The notes: generated by a model not told the origin, from the letters alone. A stretch of DNA of 30,462 bases from CAYYJM01 sp964471755 (GCA_964471755.1 CAYYJM010000047.1:1-30462), one strand, 5' to 3'; shown: positions 16,364-24,430, numbered from the stretch's first letter. Numbers and translations are program-made.

Positions 16364-16425
16364 CCGCCGGCTTGTCGGCGGTCTTCGACGCGGAACCGCC
16401 GGCAAGCCGGCGGCTAAATGAAGAG
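16356..16425. repeat. Palindromic repeat element, family A, copy 2
   Basis: The right arm (16396-16425) is identical to 30 bases of the right arm of the element at 2470-2500; the left arm (16356-16381) has several substitutions. The core TCTTCGACGCGGAA (16382-16395) is close to the core of both the first A copy and B copy 1. The element sits between convergent genes and supplies the TAA of trpC (16361-16363), the TAG of the reverse gene (16358-16356) and about 23 codons of that gene. Confidence 0.85.
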
Positions 16426-16787
16426 TCGAATCGTTCCAGAAGTCGCCGGTAGAGCGCCTTTCCCTTCGCTCGCTGCTGCTCGATGCTCGCCAGAATCGCC
16501 CGGATCTGCTCCAACTCGATCGCGCAGGTCACCGCCTCGGGCGATTCCAGATGGCAGGCCACGAAGGCGTTCAGGTGGGCTTGTCGCTCTTCCTTCTCGC
16601 GCTGGAGTGAAGCGAGACGCTCCAGACGACGACGCACCGCAAGCAGACGCTCCTGGAGGCGGGCCAGGCGGGCGGCCTGACGCTCACGCTGGAGGCGTTG
16701 CAGCTCCGCGGCCGAAGGCGGCCAGAGGCGGCAGGCGATGGCTCGCCAGGCTCGTAATAGACGACCGCAGAAGGACGCGACCGACAT
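16356..16787 (-). CDS. Small basic coiled-coil protein of unknown function
   Basis: I do not recognise this 143-residue protein. After a short amphipathic N-terminus (MSVASFCGRLLRAWRAIACR) come two predicted coiled-coil stretches (about 27-72, rich in Arg, Leu, Gln and Glu, and 88-118). The last 23 or so residues (from DSSFSRRLAGG on) are encoded by the family A repeat, so the original C-terminus was probably shorter or different. ATG 16787 is preceded by GGGAGG at seven bases. The frame stays open to 17390 upstream, but that part is antisense to the PspA-like gene and is rejected. It is divergent from the PspA-SPFH operon; a role with those coiled-coil membrane proteins is only a guess. Confidence 0.6.
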   Translation of the reverse strand: MSVASFCGRLLRAWRAIACRLWPPSAAELQRLQRERQAARLARLQERLLAVRRRLERLASLQREKEERQAHLNAFVACHLESPEAVTCAIELEQIRAILASIEQQRAKGKALYRRLLERFDSSFSRRLAGGSASKTADKPAVK

Positions 16788-17006
16788 TGGTTGGCCTCCC
16801 GTTTGACATCTTACGCAGGATCGCTCCGCCTCGAAAGATTCTTCGCGACCGGAAGGGTTTTCTTTGCTGCATTTTTCGGCCCAATCCGTCAAACTGTACA
16901 CTCCGATCGGCCGGTTCACTGTCGTTCGCATGATCAAAATCTTCGACCTCTGGCGGCGAAATACAGGGTGACCCCCTCGGACCAGATTGTGGGATGGAGG
17001 TTCCGC
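16788..17006. promoter_or_regulatory. Divergent intergenic region upstream of the PspA-SPFH operon
   Basis: This 219-base stretch separates two divergent genes and is noticeably richer in A and T than its surroundings (especially 16840-16900). It should hold both promoters. A forward TTGACA occurs at 16803-16808 and a reverse TTGACG at about 16888-16893, but neither has a good -10 box at proper spacing. An alternative sigma factor is possible for the stress-type operon; no site can be named with confidence. Confidence 0.4.
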
Positions 17007-17759
17007 ATGGCGATGGTGTTGCTGCGGGTGATCCTGTGGGGAGTAATCCCTCTGTTCCTGCTCGTTGTCGCCATTGGCCCACGACGGTTGTCGGCCTTCT
17101 GGGGGTGGCTCTGGGGCGGCAAACTGGCTCCGGCCGAGGTCCTGGATCGCGTCGTCCAGGACCATCAGACGCGGATCGCCCGGCTCAAGGCGGTCCTCGA
17201 TCAGAGCGACCGCACCCAGGCCGAGATTCAGCAGAACGTCCGCAAGAGCGAGGAGAACATCGCCGCCCTGGAAGGGGAAGCCCGTCGGGCTGTCCAGCGC
17301 GAGGACGACGACGAGGCCCGTGCCGCCCTGGCCAAGATCGCCCTGGAACGGCAGGCGATCCAGGGCTTTCGCGAGCAGTGGAAGCATCACAAGGAGCGCA
17401 TCACGTCCGCCCGTCGTCGGCTACATCGGCTCGAACTCCAGCTGCGTCAGTACGAGGTTGGCCGGGCCATTCTTCTCAATCAGCTGGCCGAGGCCCAGAC
17501 CGTTGAGCAGCAGTACGAGCTGGCCAATCAGTTCGACCCGACCGGAGCCATCGCCGAGTGGCAGCGAGCCGAGGACAACGTCCAGGCCGTCAGCGAGAAC
17601 GCCCGCGCGGTCGAGCAGGTGATGAACGACACGACCACCTCGCCGCTGGACGGCCAGGCGGGACGGATCGACCCGGCCGAGGTCGATGCACAGTTGGCCC
17701 TGCTGAAGCAGCAGGTCCAGAGCGAACGCAACGGAAATCGAAACGGCAAGAGCGTTTAG
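17007..17759 (+). CDS. Membrane-anchored PspA/IM30-like coiled-coil protein
   Basis: The 250-residue protein has an N-terminal membrane helix (about 5-24) and then an almost wholly helical domain (about 45-207). The stretch EDDDEARAALAKIALERQAI (99-118) resembles the PspA/Vipp1 signature in which an acidic turn precedes AR.AL..K, and is followed by heptad repeats. PspA proteins bind stressed membranes and form ESCRT-III-like polymers. Unlike classical PspA, which uses an amphipathic helix, this one seems permanently inserted. ATG 17007 has GGAGG upstream. The next two genes on this strand, 55 and 45 bases downstream, encode SPFH proteins, matching known PspA-flotillin gene associations. A generic coiled-coil protein is the alternative. 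Confidence 0.72.
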   Translation: MAMVLLRVILWGVIPLFLLVVAIGPRRLSAFWGWLWGGKLAPAEVLDRVVQDHQTRIARLKAVLDQSDRTQAEIQQNVRKSEENIAALEGEARRAVQREDDDEARAALAKIALERQAIQGFREQWKHHKERITSARRRLHRLELQLRQYEVGRAILLNQLAEAQTVEQQYELANQFDPTGAIAEWQRAEDNVQAVSENARAVEQVMNDTTTSPLDGQAGRIDPAEVDAQLALLKQQVQSERNGNRNGKSV

Positions 17760-17814
17760 TCCCCAGCCGAGGGCGTCCACCCATCGGCCGTCAACGATTC
17801 GGAAGGAGCATCTC

Positions 17815-19440
17815 GTGGATTGGCTGAAACAACCGCGCAGCTGGCTGATTCTCGGTGTTGCCGCCGGCACGCTCGTCCTGGCCTGGCAACTTTGGGCCTG
17901 GGAAGTAGAGCGCGTCGAGGTTCCACCGGAGCATATTCTCGTCAAGATCAACCTGTGGGGCAAGAACTTGCCCGATGGGGAGATCCTCGCCCCGTCGAAT
18001 GAGTACAAGGGCATCCAGGTTGAGACGCTCGGCCCGGGGCGTCACTTCCTCAACCCGATCTTCTACGGCTACGAGATTCACAAGATGATTCGCGTGCCGG
18101 CGGGCAAGTGCCTGGTGCTGACCCGCAAGTACGGCGAGGAGATCGCCGCCGAGCGTCTGGCCCGTGGCGATGTCCTGGCCCGCGAGGGCGAGAAGGGCCT
18201 CGTCCGGGAGCCGCTGCCGCCGGGCCTGTACAGCATCAACCCCTATGCCTACGACCATCAGCAGTTCGACCTGGTCCAGATCAGCCGGACCCAGATCGGC
18301 GTGAAGGTCATCAAGATCGGCGTCGAACCGGAGGAGGCCGAACGCAAGACCAGCGACAGCCCCTACCTGGTCAAGACCGATCCGACTCGCGAGTATCGCG
18401 GTGTCCAGGACCAGTCCCTGCCGTCGCGTGATTACGCCATCAACCCCCACGTCGAGGAGATCATCCCGGTCGATCTCGACGATATCCGTGTCACGTTCGA
18501 GGACATTCAGTTCCCTTCGCTGGACGGCTTCACCCTGTCGCCCGAGGTGACAGTGACCTATCACGTTCAACCGGAGAAGGCTCCGCGCCTGCTGGTGACG
18601 CTGACCGATGAGGGCCGACTCTATCAGAAATACCAGACGGCCGACGATCAGAACAAGAATCAGATCCTGCAGAAGGTCGTTTTGCCGCTCATCCGCGGTT
18701 ACGTGCGGATCGAGGGGAGCAAGTTCAAGGCGCGCGATTTCATCGCCGAGGCGTCGGCTGTCGGTGCTGGCGTGAAGGAGCATCAGGCCCCGAATGCCCG
18801 CATCCGGTTGCAGGAGGCCCTGCAGAAGAGCGTGCCGCCCGAGTGTGCCGAGGTCGGCATCGTCATCAAGGAGATCAGCCTCAACCGTGTCGTCGCCCGG
18901 GACGAGCTGGAGAAGCTGGCGACGCAGATTACCGAGCGTGTCGGCTCCATGCAGACACGGATCACCAACGAGAACATGATCAAGCGTCTGGAGAGCGAGG
19001 CGGAGACGAAGGCGAACGAGGCCAAGGTGAAACAGAACTCCGCAGTCACGGCGGCGAACACGCTGCTCGAGCGAGCGAAGATCCTGGCCGAGCAGAAGGT
19101 CAAGGTTCTCGAAGCCGACCTGATGACGCAAAAGGAGGCGGCGCAGATCCGCCTGGATGCGGCCAAATCCGAGGCGCAACGCATCCTGGCCCTGGCCGAG
19201 GCCGAGGCCAAGGTCATTGGCAAACAGAACGAGGCAGTGATCGCCGAGATCAAGACCGCCATCCAGGGCTTTCCCAACGTCGAGACGTTCGCGCAGTACC
19301 ACATGCTGACGAAGTTGGCTCCGGCACTCAACGAGATCTTCGCATCGGATTCCAGTGAGTTCGCCCGGCTGTTCGCCGGCTACATGGCCACGCCACCGAA
19401 ACCAACGGCCGGCGGTACGACTCCGAACAAGACAAACTGA
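17815..19440 (+). CDS. SPFH/band 7 membrane protein, first of a tandem pair
   Basis: The 541-residue protein has an N-terminal membrane helix (about 10-28), three successive beta-type modules (about 35-88, 93-148, 155-215), an SPFH core (about 217-365) and a long coiled coil (about 368-482, rich in Ala, Glu, Lys), then a helical tail and Pro/Thr-rich end. The modules share a hydrophobic start (VPPEHILV, VPAGKCLVL) and a PG-x-(Y/H)-x-x-NP turn (GPGRHFLNP, PPGLYSINP, weakly PSRDYAINP). SPFH proteins oligomerise on membranes as scaffolds or protease regulators. The start is GTG 17815 with GGAAGGAG before it. It is paralogous to the next gene and probably co-transcribed with the PspA-like gene. 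Confidence 0.88.
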   Translation: MDWLKQPRSWLILGVAAGTLVLAWQLWAWEVERVEVPPEHILVKINLWGKNLPDGEILAPSNEYKGIQVETLGPGRHFLNPIFYGYEIHKMIRVPAGKCLVLTRKYGEEIAAERLARGDVLAREGEKGLVREPLPPGLYSINPYAYDHQQFDLVQISRTQIGVKVIKIGVEPEEAERKTSDSPYLVKTDPTREYRGVQDQSLPSRDYAINPHVEEIIPVDLDDIRVTFEDIQFPSLDGFTLSPEVTVTYHVQPEKAPRLLVTLTDEGRLYQKYQTADDQNKNQILQKVVLPLIRGYVRIEGSKFKARDFIAEASAVGAGVKEHQAPNARIRLQEALQKSVPPECAEVGIVIKEISLNRVVARDELEKLATQITERVGSMQTRITNENMIKRLESEAETKANEAKVKQNSAVTAANTLLERAKILAEQKVKVLEADLMTQKEAAQIRLDAAKSEAQRILALAEAEAKVIGKQNEAVIAEIKTAIQGFPNVETFAQYHMLTKLAPALNEIFASDSSEFARLFAGYMATPPKPTAGGTTPNKTN

Positions 19441-19485
19441 TACGTCCATCCCCACAACCCACGAATCAGAGAGCGAGTCAACGCC

Positions 19486-21108
19486 ATGAGCAAGAAATAC
19501 AACACGACAACGGATCCGGATCTGCCCGATGATCCAACGCCGCCGACTCCGGTTATCGCCTCTCCCTGGCAGCAGCGTCTGCAACGGCTGGCCATCGTCA
19601 TCATCGTCCCGGCGGTCCTCGTCCTGGCCCTGTTTCTGATCCTGTGGAACGTCTTCTTCCATTACGTTCCGCCGGAGAAGATGTTGGTTCTCGTCTCCAA
19701 GTCGGGCAGCGATCTGTCCGCCGGTCAGTTGCTGGCCGATGCTGGTCAGAAGGGCCCGATGCGTGCGGTTCTCGGCGAGGGCTGGCACTACGTCACGCCG
19801 ATTCTCTACACGACCGAGTTGAAGGACGTGGTCAAGATTCCGGCCGGCAAGGTCGGCATCGTCACCAATCTCGGCGGCACACCGCCGAAGCATGGCGGCA
19901 TGCTCGTCGATGGCGAGCAGGAGAAGGGCATTCGCCGGCAGGTGCTTTTGCCGGGCACCTACCGCATCAACCCTTACGGCTACAAGGTAGATCTGACGGC
20001 GGCAGTGGAGATCAAGCCCGGTTTCGTCGGCGTGGTCCGTCGGCTTCAACCGCGGCCTGAAGGAAACCAACCGGCGGAGAAGGTCCTGGAGAAGGGCGGC
20101 CGGGCAACGGGTTTCTTCGCGGAGGTCCTCCAGCCAGGGACGTACTATCTCAACACCCGCGAGTTCGAGGTCACACCGCGCGAGATCGGCATCAAGCAGA
20201 CCAGCTACCACTACGAGAAGGATTCGACTCGCAGCACGGCCATCTCCTTCCGCAACAAGGAGAGTTATGAACTGCACATCGAAATGACCGTTGAGTGGGA
20301 GCTTCTGCCCAAGGACGCCGCCGAGCTGACGATGGTCTATCGAGATCTGGGCGTCATCGAGCGAAACGTGATCGATCAGCAGGCGAAGAAGATCGCCCAG
20401 GATCTTGGTTTCAATTACAGCGTCGAGGACTGGCTCGACGGCAACAAACGCGAGACGTATCAGGACGAGTTTCGCAAGAAGCTCAAGGAAGAGTGCGCCA
20501 AGCAGAAGGTGCAGGTAAACTCGGCGTTCATTCGCAACATCATCATCACGCCGGACGAGTACCTGAAGAACAAACGCCAGCAGCAGATCGAAATCGAGAC
20601 GCGAACGACCAACGAGATCAAGAAGGAAACGGCCCTGACCGACGCCAAGGTCGAGACGGCGAAGAAACTGGTCGAGCAAAGCGTCGCCAAGGTCGAGAGC
20701 GACACGGATTCGCAGGTGGCGGTCATTCAGCAGCAGGTCAAGAACCTGGAGAACAAGACCACGGCGGAGATGGAGAAGATCCGCAAGAAGTACGAGGCCG
20801 AGATCGGCACCCTGGAGGCGGAGATGAACCTGATCGTCGATGGAGCCAAGGCCGAGGCCGAGTTGCGTATCAACACGGCACGGAGCCTGCTCTACAAGAT
20901 GAAGATGGACGTCTTCCAGAACGACGGCAACGCCTTCCTCAAGTATTCGATGTCGCAGAACCTGAATCCGAAGTTGGGCCTGCGACTGTTCCACTCCGGG
21001 CCAGGCACATTCTGGACGAACCTGGAGGGCGGGTTCAAGAACATGAGCCTGCTCCTGCCGACGCCAGGCGGAAACGGGAAACCGGAACAGGCGACGGTCA
21101 AGCCGTGA
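19486..21108 (+). CDS. SPFH/band 7 membrane protein, second of a tandem pair
   Basis: The 540-residue protein has about 33 cytoplasmic Pro-rich residues, a membrane helix (about 35-58), three modules (about 60-111, 117-168, 176-228) with starts VPPEKMLVLV, IPAGKVGIV and IKPGFVGVV and turns GEGWHYVTP, LPGTYRINPYGY and QPGTYYLNT, an SPFH core (about 230-358, including MTVEWEL) and a coiled coil (about 360-475). A final 60 residues with LFHSGPGTFW are not recognised. It parallels the upstream protein along its length with limited identity, so an old duplication and a hetero-oligomer are likely. ATG 19486 is 45 bases after the previous stop, with GAGAGCGAG as a modest ribosome binding site. A strong hairpin follows the stop. 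Confidence 0.88.
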   Translation: MSKKYNTTTDPDLPDDPTPPTPVIASPWQQRLQRLAIVIIVPAVLVLALFLILWNVFFHYVPPEKMLVLVSKSGSDLSAGQLLADAGQKGPMRAVLGEGWHYVTPILYTTELKDVVKIPAGKVGIVTNLGGTPPKHGGMLVDGEQEKGIRRQVLLPGTYRINPYGYKVDLTAAVEIKPGFVGVVRRLQPRPEGNQPAEKVLEKGGRATGFFAEVLQPGTYYLNTREFEVTPREIGIKQTSYHYEKDSTRSTAISFRNKESYELHIEMTVEWELLPKDAAELTMVYRDLGVIERNVIDQQAKKIAQDLGFNYSVEDWLDGNKRETYQDEFRKKLKEECAKQKVQVNSAFIRNIIITPDEYLKNKRQQQIEIETRTTNEIKKETALTDAKVETAKKLVEQSVAKVESDTDSQVAVIQQQVKNLENKTTAEMEKIRKKYEAEIGTLEAEMNLIVDGAKAEAELRINTARSLLYKMKMDVFQNDGNAFLKYSMSQNLNPKLGLRLFHSGPGTFWTNLEGGFKNMSLLLPTPGGNGKPEQATVKP

Positions 21109-21131
21109 GTGCGGGCCGAAACGGGAGCGAG

Positions 21132-21162
21132 CGTCAGCGAGGGGAATACCTCCTCGCTGACG
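21132..21162 (+). terminator. Stem-loop after the PspA-SPFH operon
   Basis: CGTCAGCGAGG (21132-21142) and CCTCGCTGACG (21152-21162) form a perfect 11-bp stem 24 bases after the operon's last stop. No T-run follows, so it would be a Rho-assisted terminator or a 3' protective hairpin. The rest of the 207-base space to tyrA (21109-21315) holds nothing else I can support. Confidence 0.5.
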
Positions 21163-21315
21163 GTGGCGATGTCGGCGTCGATGCCCTCGGCCGGGGCGGC
21201 TGCCACGCCGAGGATCATAGGGCTGGCTCATCACCGGGCCTCCGAATCGGGTGGACGTGCTACCTGCTGTGAGGCAGACAATCCTCAGCGTCCGCCCTCG
21301 GCCGGCCGTCATGTC

Positions 21316-22155
21316 TCACGATGGCAGCCGTTCCCGCGTCCGATTTCCACGTCCGAGCAACTCCAGAATCGCGGCGGCGTTCCCGGTGCGCAGGGCCTGT
21401 TCCAGCTGATCGAGTTCGCCACGAAAGCCGGCCAGGGCCGTCAGCAACGCCGCGCGGTTCGCCGTGAAGATGGTCAGCCACAACTGCGGATCGCTGCCCG
21501 CCAGACGCGTCGTGTCCCGGAAGCCACTCGCCGCCAGGTCGGCGAACTCCGGCGGCAGACATCCGGCCAGGGCATAGGCGACCAGATGAGGCAGATGGCT
21601 AGTCCAGGCCACGGCTTCATCGTGTCGTTCGGCCGACATCCGGACCACCTCGGCTCCGAGACGGATCCAGAACCGCTCGAGCCGGTCCAACTCGTCGGCA
21701 GGGCTCCGTTCCGTCGGCGTGAGGACGACGCATCGGCCACGGAACAGGTCACCGAAAGCGTGCCCTGCCCCGCCCTTCTCCGAGCCGGCCAGCGGATGAC
21801 TGCCGATGAAGCGAACGCCCGGCGGCAGCCCGGCCTCGGCCTCGACGACGAAACCCTTGGTGCTGCCGACATCCGTGATCAGCGTGCCGGGTCGGCAGTG
21901 TGGGGCGACCTCGCGCACCAGGGCCACAATCCGATCGACTGGCACGGCCACGACGACCAGGCTCGCCCCGGCCACGGCGGCCATCGGGGTCGGTTCGCCA
22001 CGATCGATGATCCCCTGTTCGCCGGCGAAACGGAGTGCCTCGGCGGAGCGGTCGAACCCGATGATCTCGTCCGCGATGCCAGCGGCGCGGGCGGCCAGCG
22101 CGACCGAACCGCCGAGCAGGCCCACGCCGAGAATCGCCAGCCGCTCACCCCTCAT
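21316..22155 (-). CDS. tyrA: Prephenate dehydrogenase (TyrA family)
   Basis: The 279-residue cytoplasmic enzyme oxidatively decarboxylates prephenate (or arogenate) for tyrosine synthesis. The Rossmann dinucleotide loop is GVGLLGGSVA (10-19); later come VPVDRI, ITDVGSTKG, FIGSHPLAGSEKGG (family hallmark with substrate-binding Ser/His) and VVRMSAERHDEAVAWTSHLPH with the catalytic-site His. It lacks an ACT domain, so allosteric tyrosine control by that route is not expected. Whether it prefers prephenate or arogenate, NAD or NADP, is not certain from sequence. ATG 22155 overlaps the stop of the upstream esterase gene by four bases (ATGA), so the two are translationally coupled. Confidence 0.93.
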   Translation of the reverse strand: MRGERLAILGVGLLGGSVALAARAAGIADEIIGFDRSAEALRFAGEQGIIDRGEPTPMAAVAGASLVVVAVPVDRIVALVREVAPHCRPGTLITDVGSTKGFVVEAEAGLPPGVRFIGSHPLAGSEKGGAGHAFGDLFRGRCVVLTPTERSPADELDRLERFWIRLGAEVVRMSAERHDEAVAWTSHLPHLVAYALAGCLPPEFADLAASGFRDTTRLAGSDPQLWLTIFTANRAALLTALAGFRGELDQLEQALRTGNAAAILELLGRGNRTRERLPS

Positions 22156-23642
22156 CGGCGGGTTTCTCCCTTGAGCCGCTCGTACCGGGCTCGCATCTCC
22201 CGCGCGATCCGGCCGCGCAACGCCGGGTCGAGCAGGTTGCCGTGATTCCGACCGGGAAACAACTCGACGACCGCGTCGCTCTCCAGGCGAGCCAGCGATT
22301 CCTTGAGCAAGCGCGTCGCCCCGTCGAGGTAGAAGGTGTCCTCCGTGCCCATGTAGACGTGGAGCTTGCCGCGGAGCTTCGGTCCGAGAACGGCCCAGTT
22401 CCGTTCGAGGATCAGCCGAATGTCGTACTTCTGCCAGGATCGAGCCACCTCCGGATCGACCGCTCCGGTCTTGCGATCCCAGAGCCGAACCGGCTTGCCG
22501 TCGGAGCCGCGTGAGCTAAAGACGGCCTCGAACGAGCCGAGTTGACCGCCGCGTCCCATCAACTCCTCCATGTCCGAGAAGGACTGGAAGAAGAGGACCG
22601 GCTTGCCATCCCGCCGGGCGATCGGCCGACGCTGGTTCCGGGCGTCACGGAAGACGTTGGCTCCCGGCGCGTACACGTTGATGAGCTGGAAATCGCGGAA
22701 ATCGACCGGATCGGGAGCCGTGGACCAGACGCCGCCGAAGAAGTCGGGATAGGCCGTCTGCAACCACAGACTGCTCCAGCCGCCGGAGGAATGGCCGGTG
22801 ACGAAGCGTGCGCCGGGTCGGCCTTCGCCGCGAAACGCCTTCTCCAGGGCCGGGATGAACTCCTCGATCAGGGCTCGGCCACAGGGGCCATTGTTGGCCG
22901 AGTCGGCGAAGACGTGATGGCCAAGTCGGCAGCCGGCGTCGAGGACGACGTGGATCACCTCCAGGCCGTCGAGGTTCGTCACGCCTCGCCGCGCGGCCGT
23001 GATGGCCGAGGAGGCCGTGCCGCCGAAGCCGGGAATCTCGTAGACGACCGGATATTTCCGCTCCGGATTCTCCTTCCACGAACGCGGCAGGACGACGCCC
23101 GCTCGCATCGTCGTCGGTCGGTTGTGGAAGGCCGAGAGGAGTTTGCTCTCCTGCTCGAACAGACGAACCGTCTCCGTCTCCGGGAAGCGCGCCGGCTGGT
23201 AGACGCGATCGAGCGTGATCGGCACGACGCCGGTAGCACCGGGCTGGATCTCGACCCGGACCGCCGGGCTGTAGCCGTTGCCGGCGTTCTGGGTGAACGA
23301 GGCGGCCCCGCGGTCGAAGTCCATGACGGCGACGGCGTAGTATCGCCCCGGCGGCAACGTCTCTAGCGCGTGCGGGAAACCGAGACAGTTCCCGGCGACG
23401 AAGAGAAGTTCCTCGCCCGGCTTCCAGTCGCGGACATCGCGTGCCAGAGCCGGCTCGGGGCTGAACCAGTTCAGGCCGCGCGGCATGCCCTGCGGATCGG
23501 CCTTCAGCAGCAGGAGGTAGACGCGCCCCGTGAATGGCTCGGCCGACACCTGGGGGGTGAACTTCAGGCGGAACTCGAGCGCCTGGGGCGCTGCCGGTTG
23601 CAGCAGTGCCAGCGCAGGCAGGAAGCAGAGAAAACTCGCCAT
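22152..23642 (-). CDS. Esterase-like alpha/beta-hydrolase, probably secreted
   Basis: The 496-residue protein begins with a hydrophobic N-terminus (MASFLCFLPALALLQPAAPQ) that looks like a signal peptide though it lacks the usual basic residues. Residues about 22-165 form a beta-rich N-terminal domain; the hydrolase domain follows with TGHSSGGWSS (nucleophile Ser near 285), YMGTEDTFYLDG (Asp candidate near 430) and PGRNHGNLL (His near 470). It resembles the putative-esterase (esterase D/feruloyl esterase-like) group; the substrate is unknown. In-frame stop TGA lies just upstream of ATG 23642, so this start is firm. It overlaps tyrA by four bases though the two have no obvious shared pathway. 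Confidence 0.85.
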   Translation of the reverse strand: MASFLCFLPALALLQPAAPQALEFRLKFTPQVSAEPFTGRVYLLLLKADPQGMPRGLNWFSPEPALARDVRDWKPGEELLFVAGNCLGFPHALETLPPGRYYAVAVMDFDRGAASFTQNAGNGYSPAVRVEIQPGATGVVPITLDRVYQPARFPETETVRLFEQESKLLSAFHNRPTTMRAGVVLPRSWKENPERKYPVVYEIPGFGGTASSAITAARRGVTNLDGLEVIHVVLDAGCRLGHHVFADSANNGPCGRALIEEFIPALEKAFRGEGRPGARFVTGHSSGGWSSLWLQTAYPDFFGGVWSTAPDPVDFRDFQLINVYAPGANVFRDARNQRRPIARRDGKPVLFFQSFSDMEELMGRGGQLGSFEAVFSSRGSDGKPVRLWDRKTGAVDPEVARSWQKYDIRLILERNWAVLGPKLRGKLHVYMGTEDTFYLDGATRLLKESLARLESDAVVELFPGRNHGNLLDPALRGRIAREMRARYERLKGETRR

Positions 23643-23707
23643 CGGCAGCCATCCTCAGCGGCAGGGGGAATGCAGCGATGAGAAAGTCTACGCCAGGATG
23701 GGCCGCT

Positions 23708-24430
23708 TCACAAGGGCGCAGCATTATCCCTGGCGGTCCGACTGTCCCACTGCTCCTCGGCCGAGCTGGGCCGCAAATAGAGCGGTTCCAGCGCGAAGGG
23801 ATCGTCTCGCTCGCCCCGGGCCAGCCGTCGCAGGGCCAGCGCCAGCAAACTCTCCGCACGCGGCGCACGCTGGTCGGCCGACGCCACGACCACGCCGGCG
23901 GGCAGCCGGTCAGCGAACTTCAGCGCTCCGGGACCGGTCACGAGCGCCCCTGCCGGACAGGACGCGGCCCAGGCGTCCCACGAAACAATGGCCAGCTCGC
24001 CGACCGGTCGCAGGTCCTCGGCGGAGACACGCTCGAACGCCTGGTGGTAGACCCGATCCTTCTGAGCGTCGGCCAGCACCTCGACGCGAACCGCCTCGGC
24101 CGGAGCCTGCGCCGCCAGGACCGGGAAAGTAGGCAGACCGAGCAGGACGCATCCCGTCGCGTACGCCAGCACCCGGGCCGAGATCAGGCCGACCCGCAGG
24201 CCGGTGTAGCTCCCAGGCCCCAGGCTCACGACAACGCCGGTCAGGTCGCGCGCGGTCAGGCCCTGACCGGACAGCAACTCGGCGGTGTGCGGTGCCACGT
24301 CCCGCGCCTGGCGACGCGATTCCTCCAGCCGACACTGGCCAACGATCTCCGCACCAACGGCGAGGGCGACGAAGCCCGATCGGCCGGACGTCTCCAGGAG
24401 CAACAGACGCGGTACGGTAAATGTGTTCAT
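23708..24430 (-). CDS. tsaB: tRNA threonylcarbamoyladenosine biosynthesis protein TsaB
   Basis: The 240-residue protein is the ASKHA-fold partner of TsaD and TsaE in making the t6A modification of ANN-decoding tRNAs. It shows the N-terminal LLLLETSGRSGFVAL strand pair, with Glu where many TsaB have Asp, the highly conserved VSLGPGSYTGLRVG (about 69-82) and the following RVLAYATG helix. Like other TsaB it lacks the metal site of TsaD. The last part (RLARGERDDPFALEPLYLRP) matches the usual C-terminal P.YLR ending, with a short extension. ATG 24430 follows GGGAGAAAGAG. It is 65 bases upstream of the esterase gene and divergent from the WD40 gene. Confidence 0.92.
   Translation of the reverse strand: MNTFTVPRLLLLETSGRSGFVALAVGAEIVGQCRLEESRRQARDVAPHTAELLSGQGLTARDLTGVVVSLGPGSYTGLRVGLISARVLAYATGCVLLGLPTFPVLAAQAPAEAVRVEVLADAQKDRVYHQAFERVSAEDLRPVGELAIVSWDAWAASCPAGALVTGPGALKFADRLPAGVVVASADQRAPRAESLLALALRRLARGERDDPFALEPLYLRPSSAEEQWDSRTARDNAAPL

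Noticed and set aside
16788..17390. Long N-terminal extension of the small coiled-coil protein (start at 17390)
   Set aside because: The extension is antisense to the PspA-like gene and crosses the AT-rich divergent promoter region; ATG 16787 has its own strong ribosome binding site.
21109..21229. Possible small reverse gene starting MSQPYDPRRG after tyrA, with GGAGG upstream
   Set aside because: The frame runs on into the antisense of the second SPFH gene and through the stem-loop at 21132-21162; composition is Arg/Gly-rich and no homologue is known to me.
17791..21312. A 1173-codon open frame on the reverse strand
   Set aside because: It lies wholly antisense to the two SPFH genes, has a Leu/Asp/Arg-biased composition with no domain, and is explained by GC-rich third positions of the true genes.
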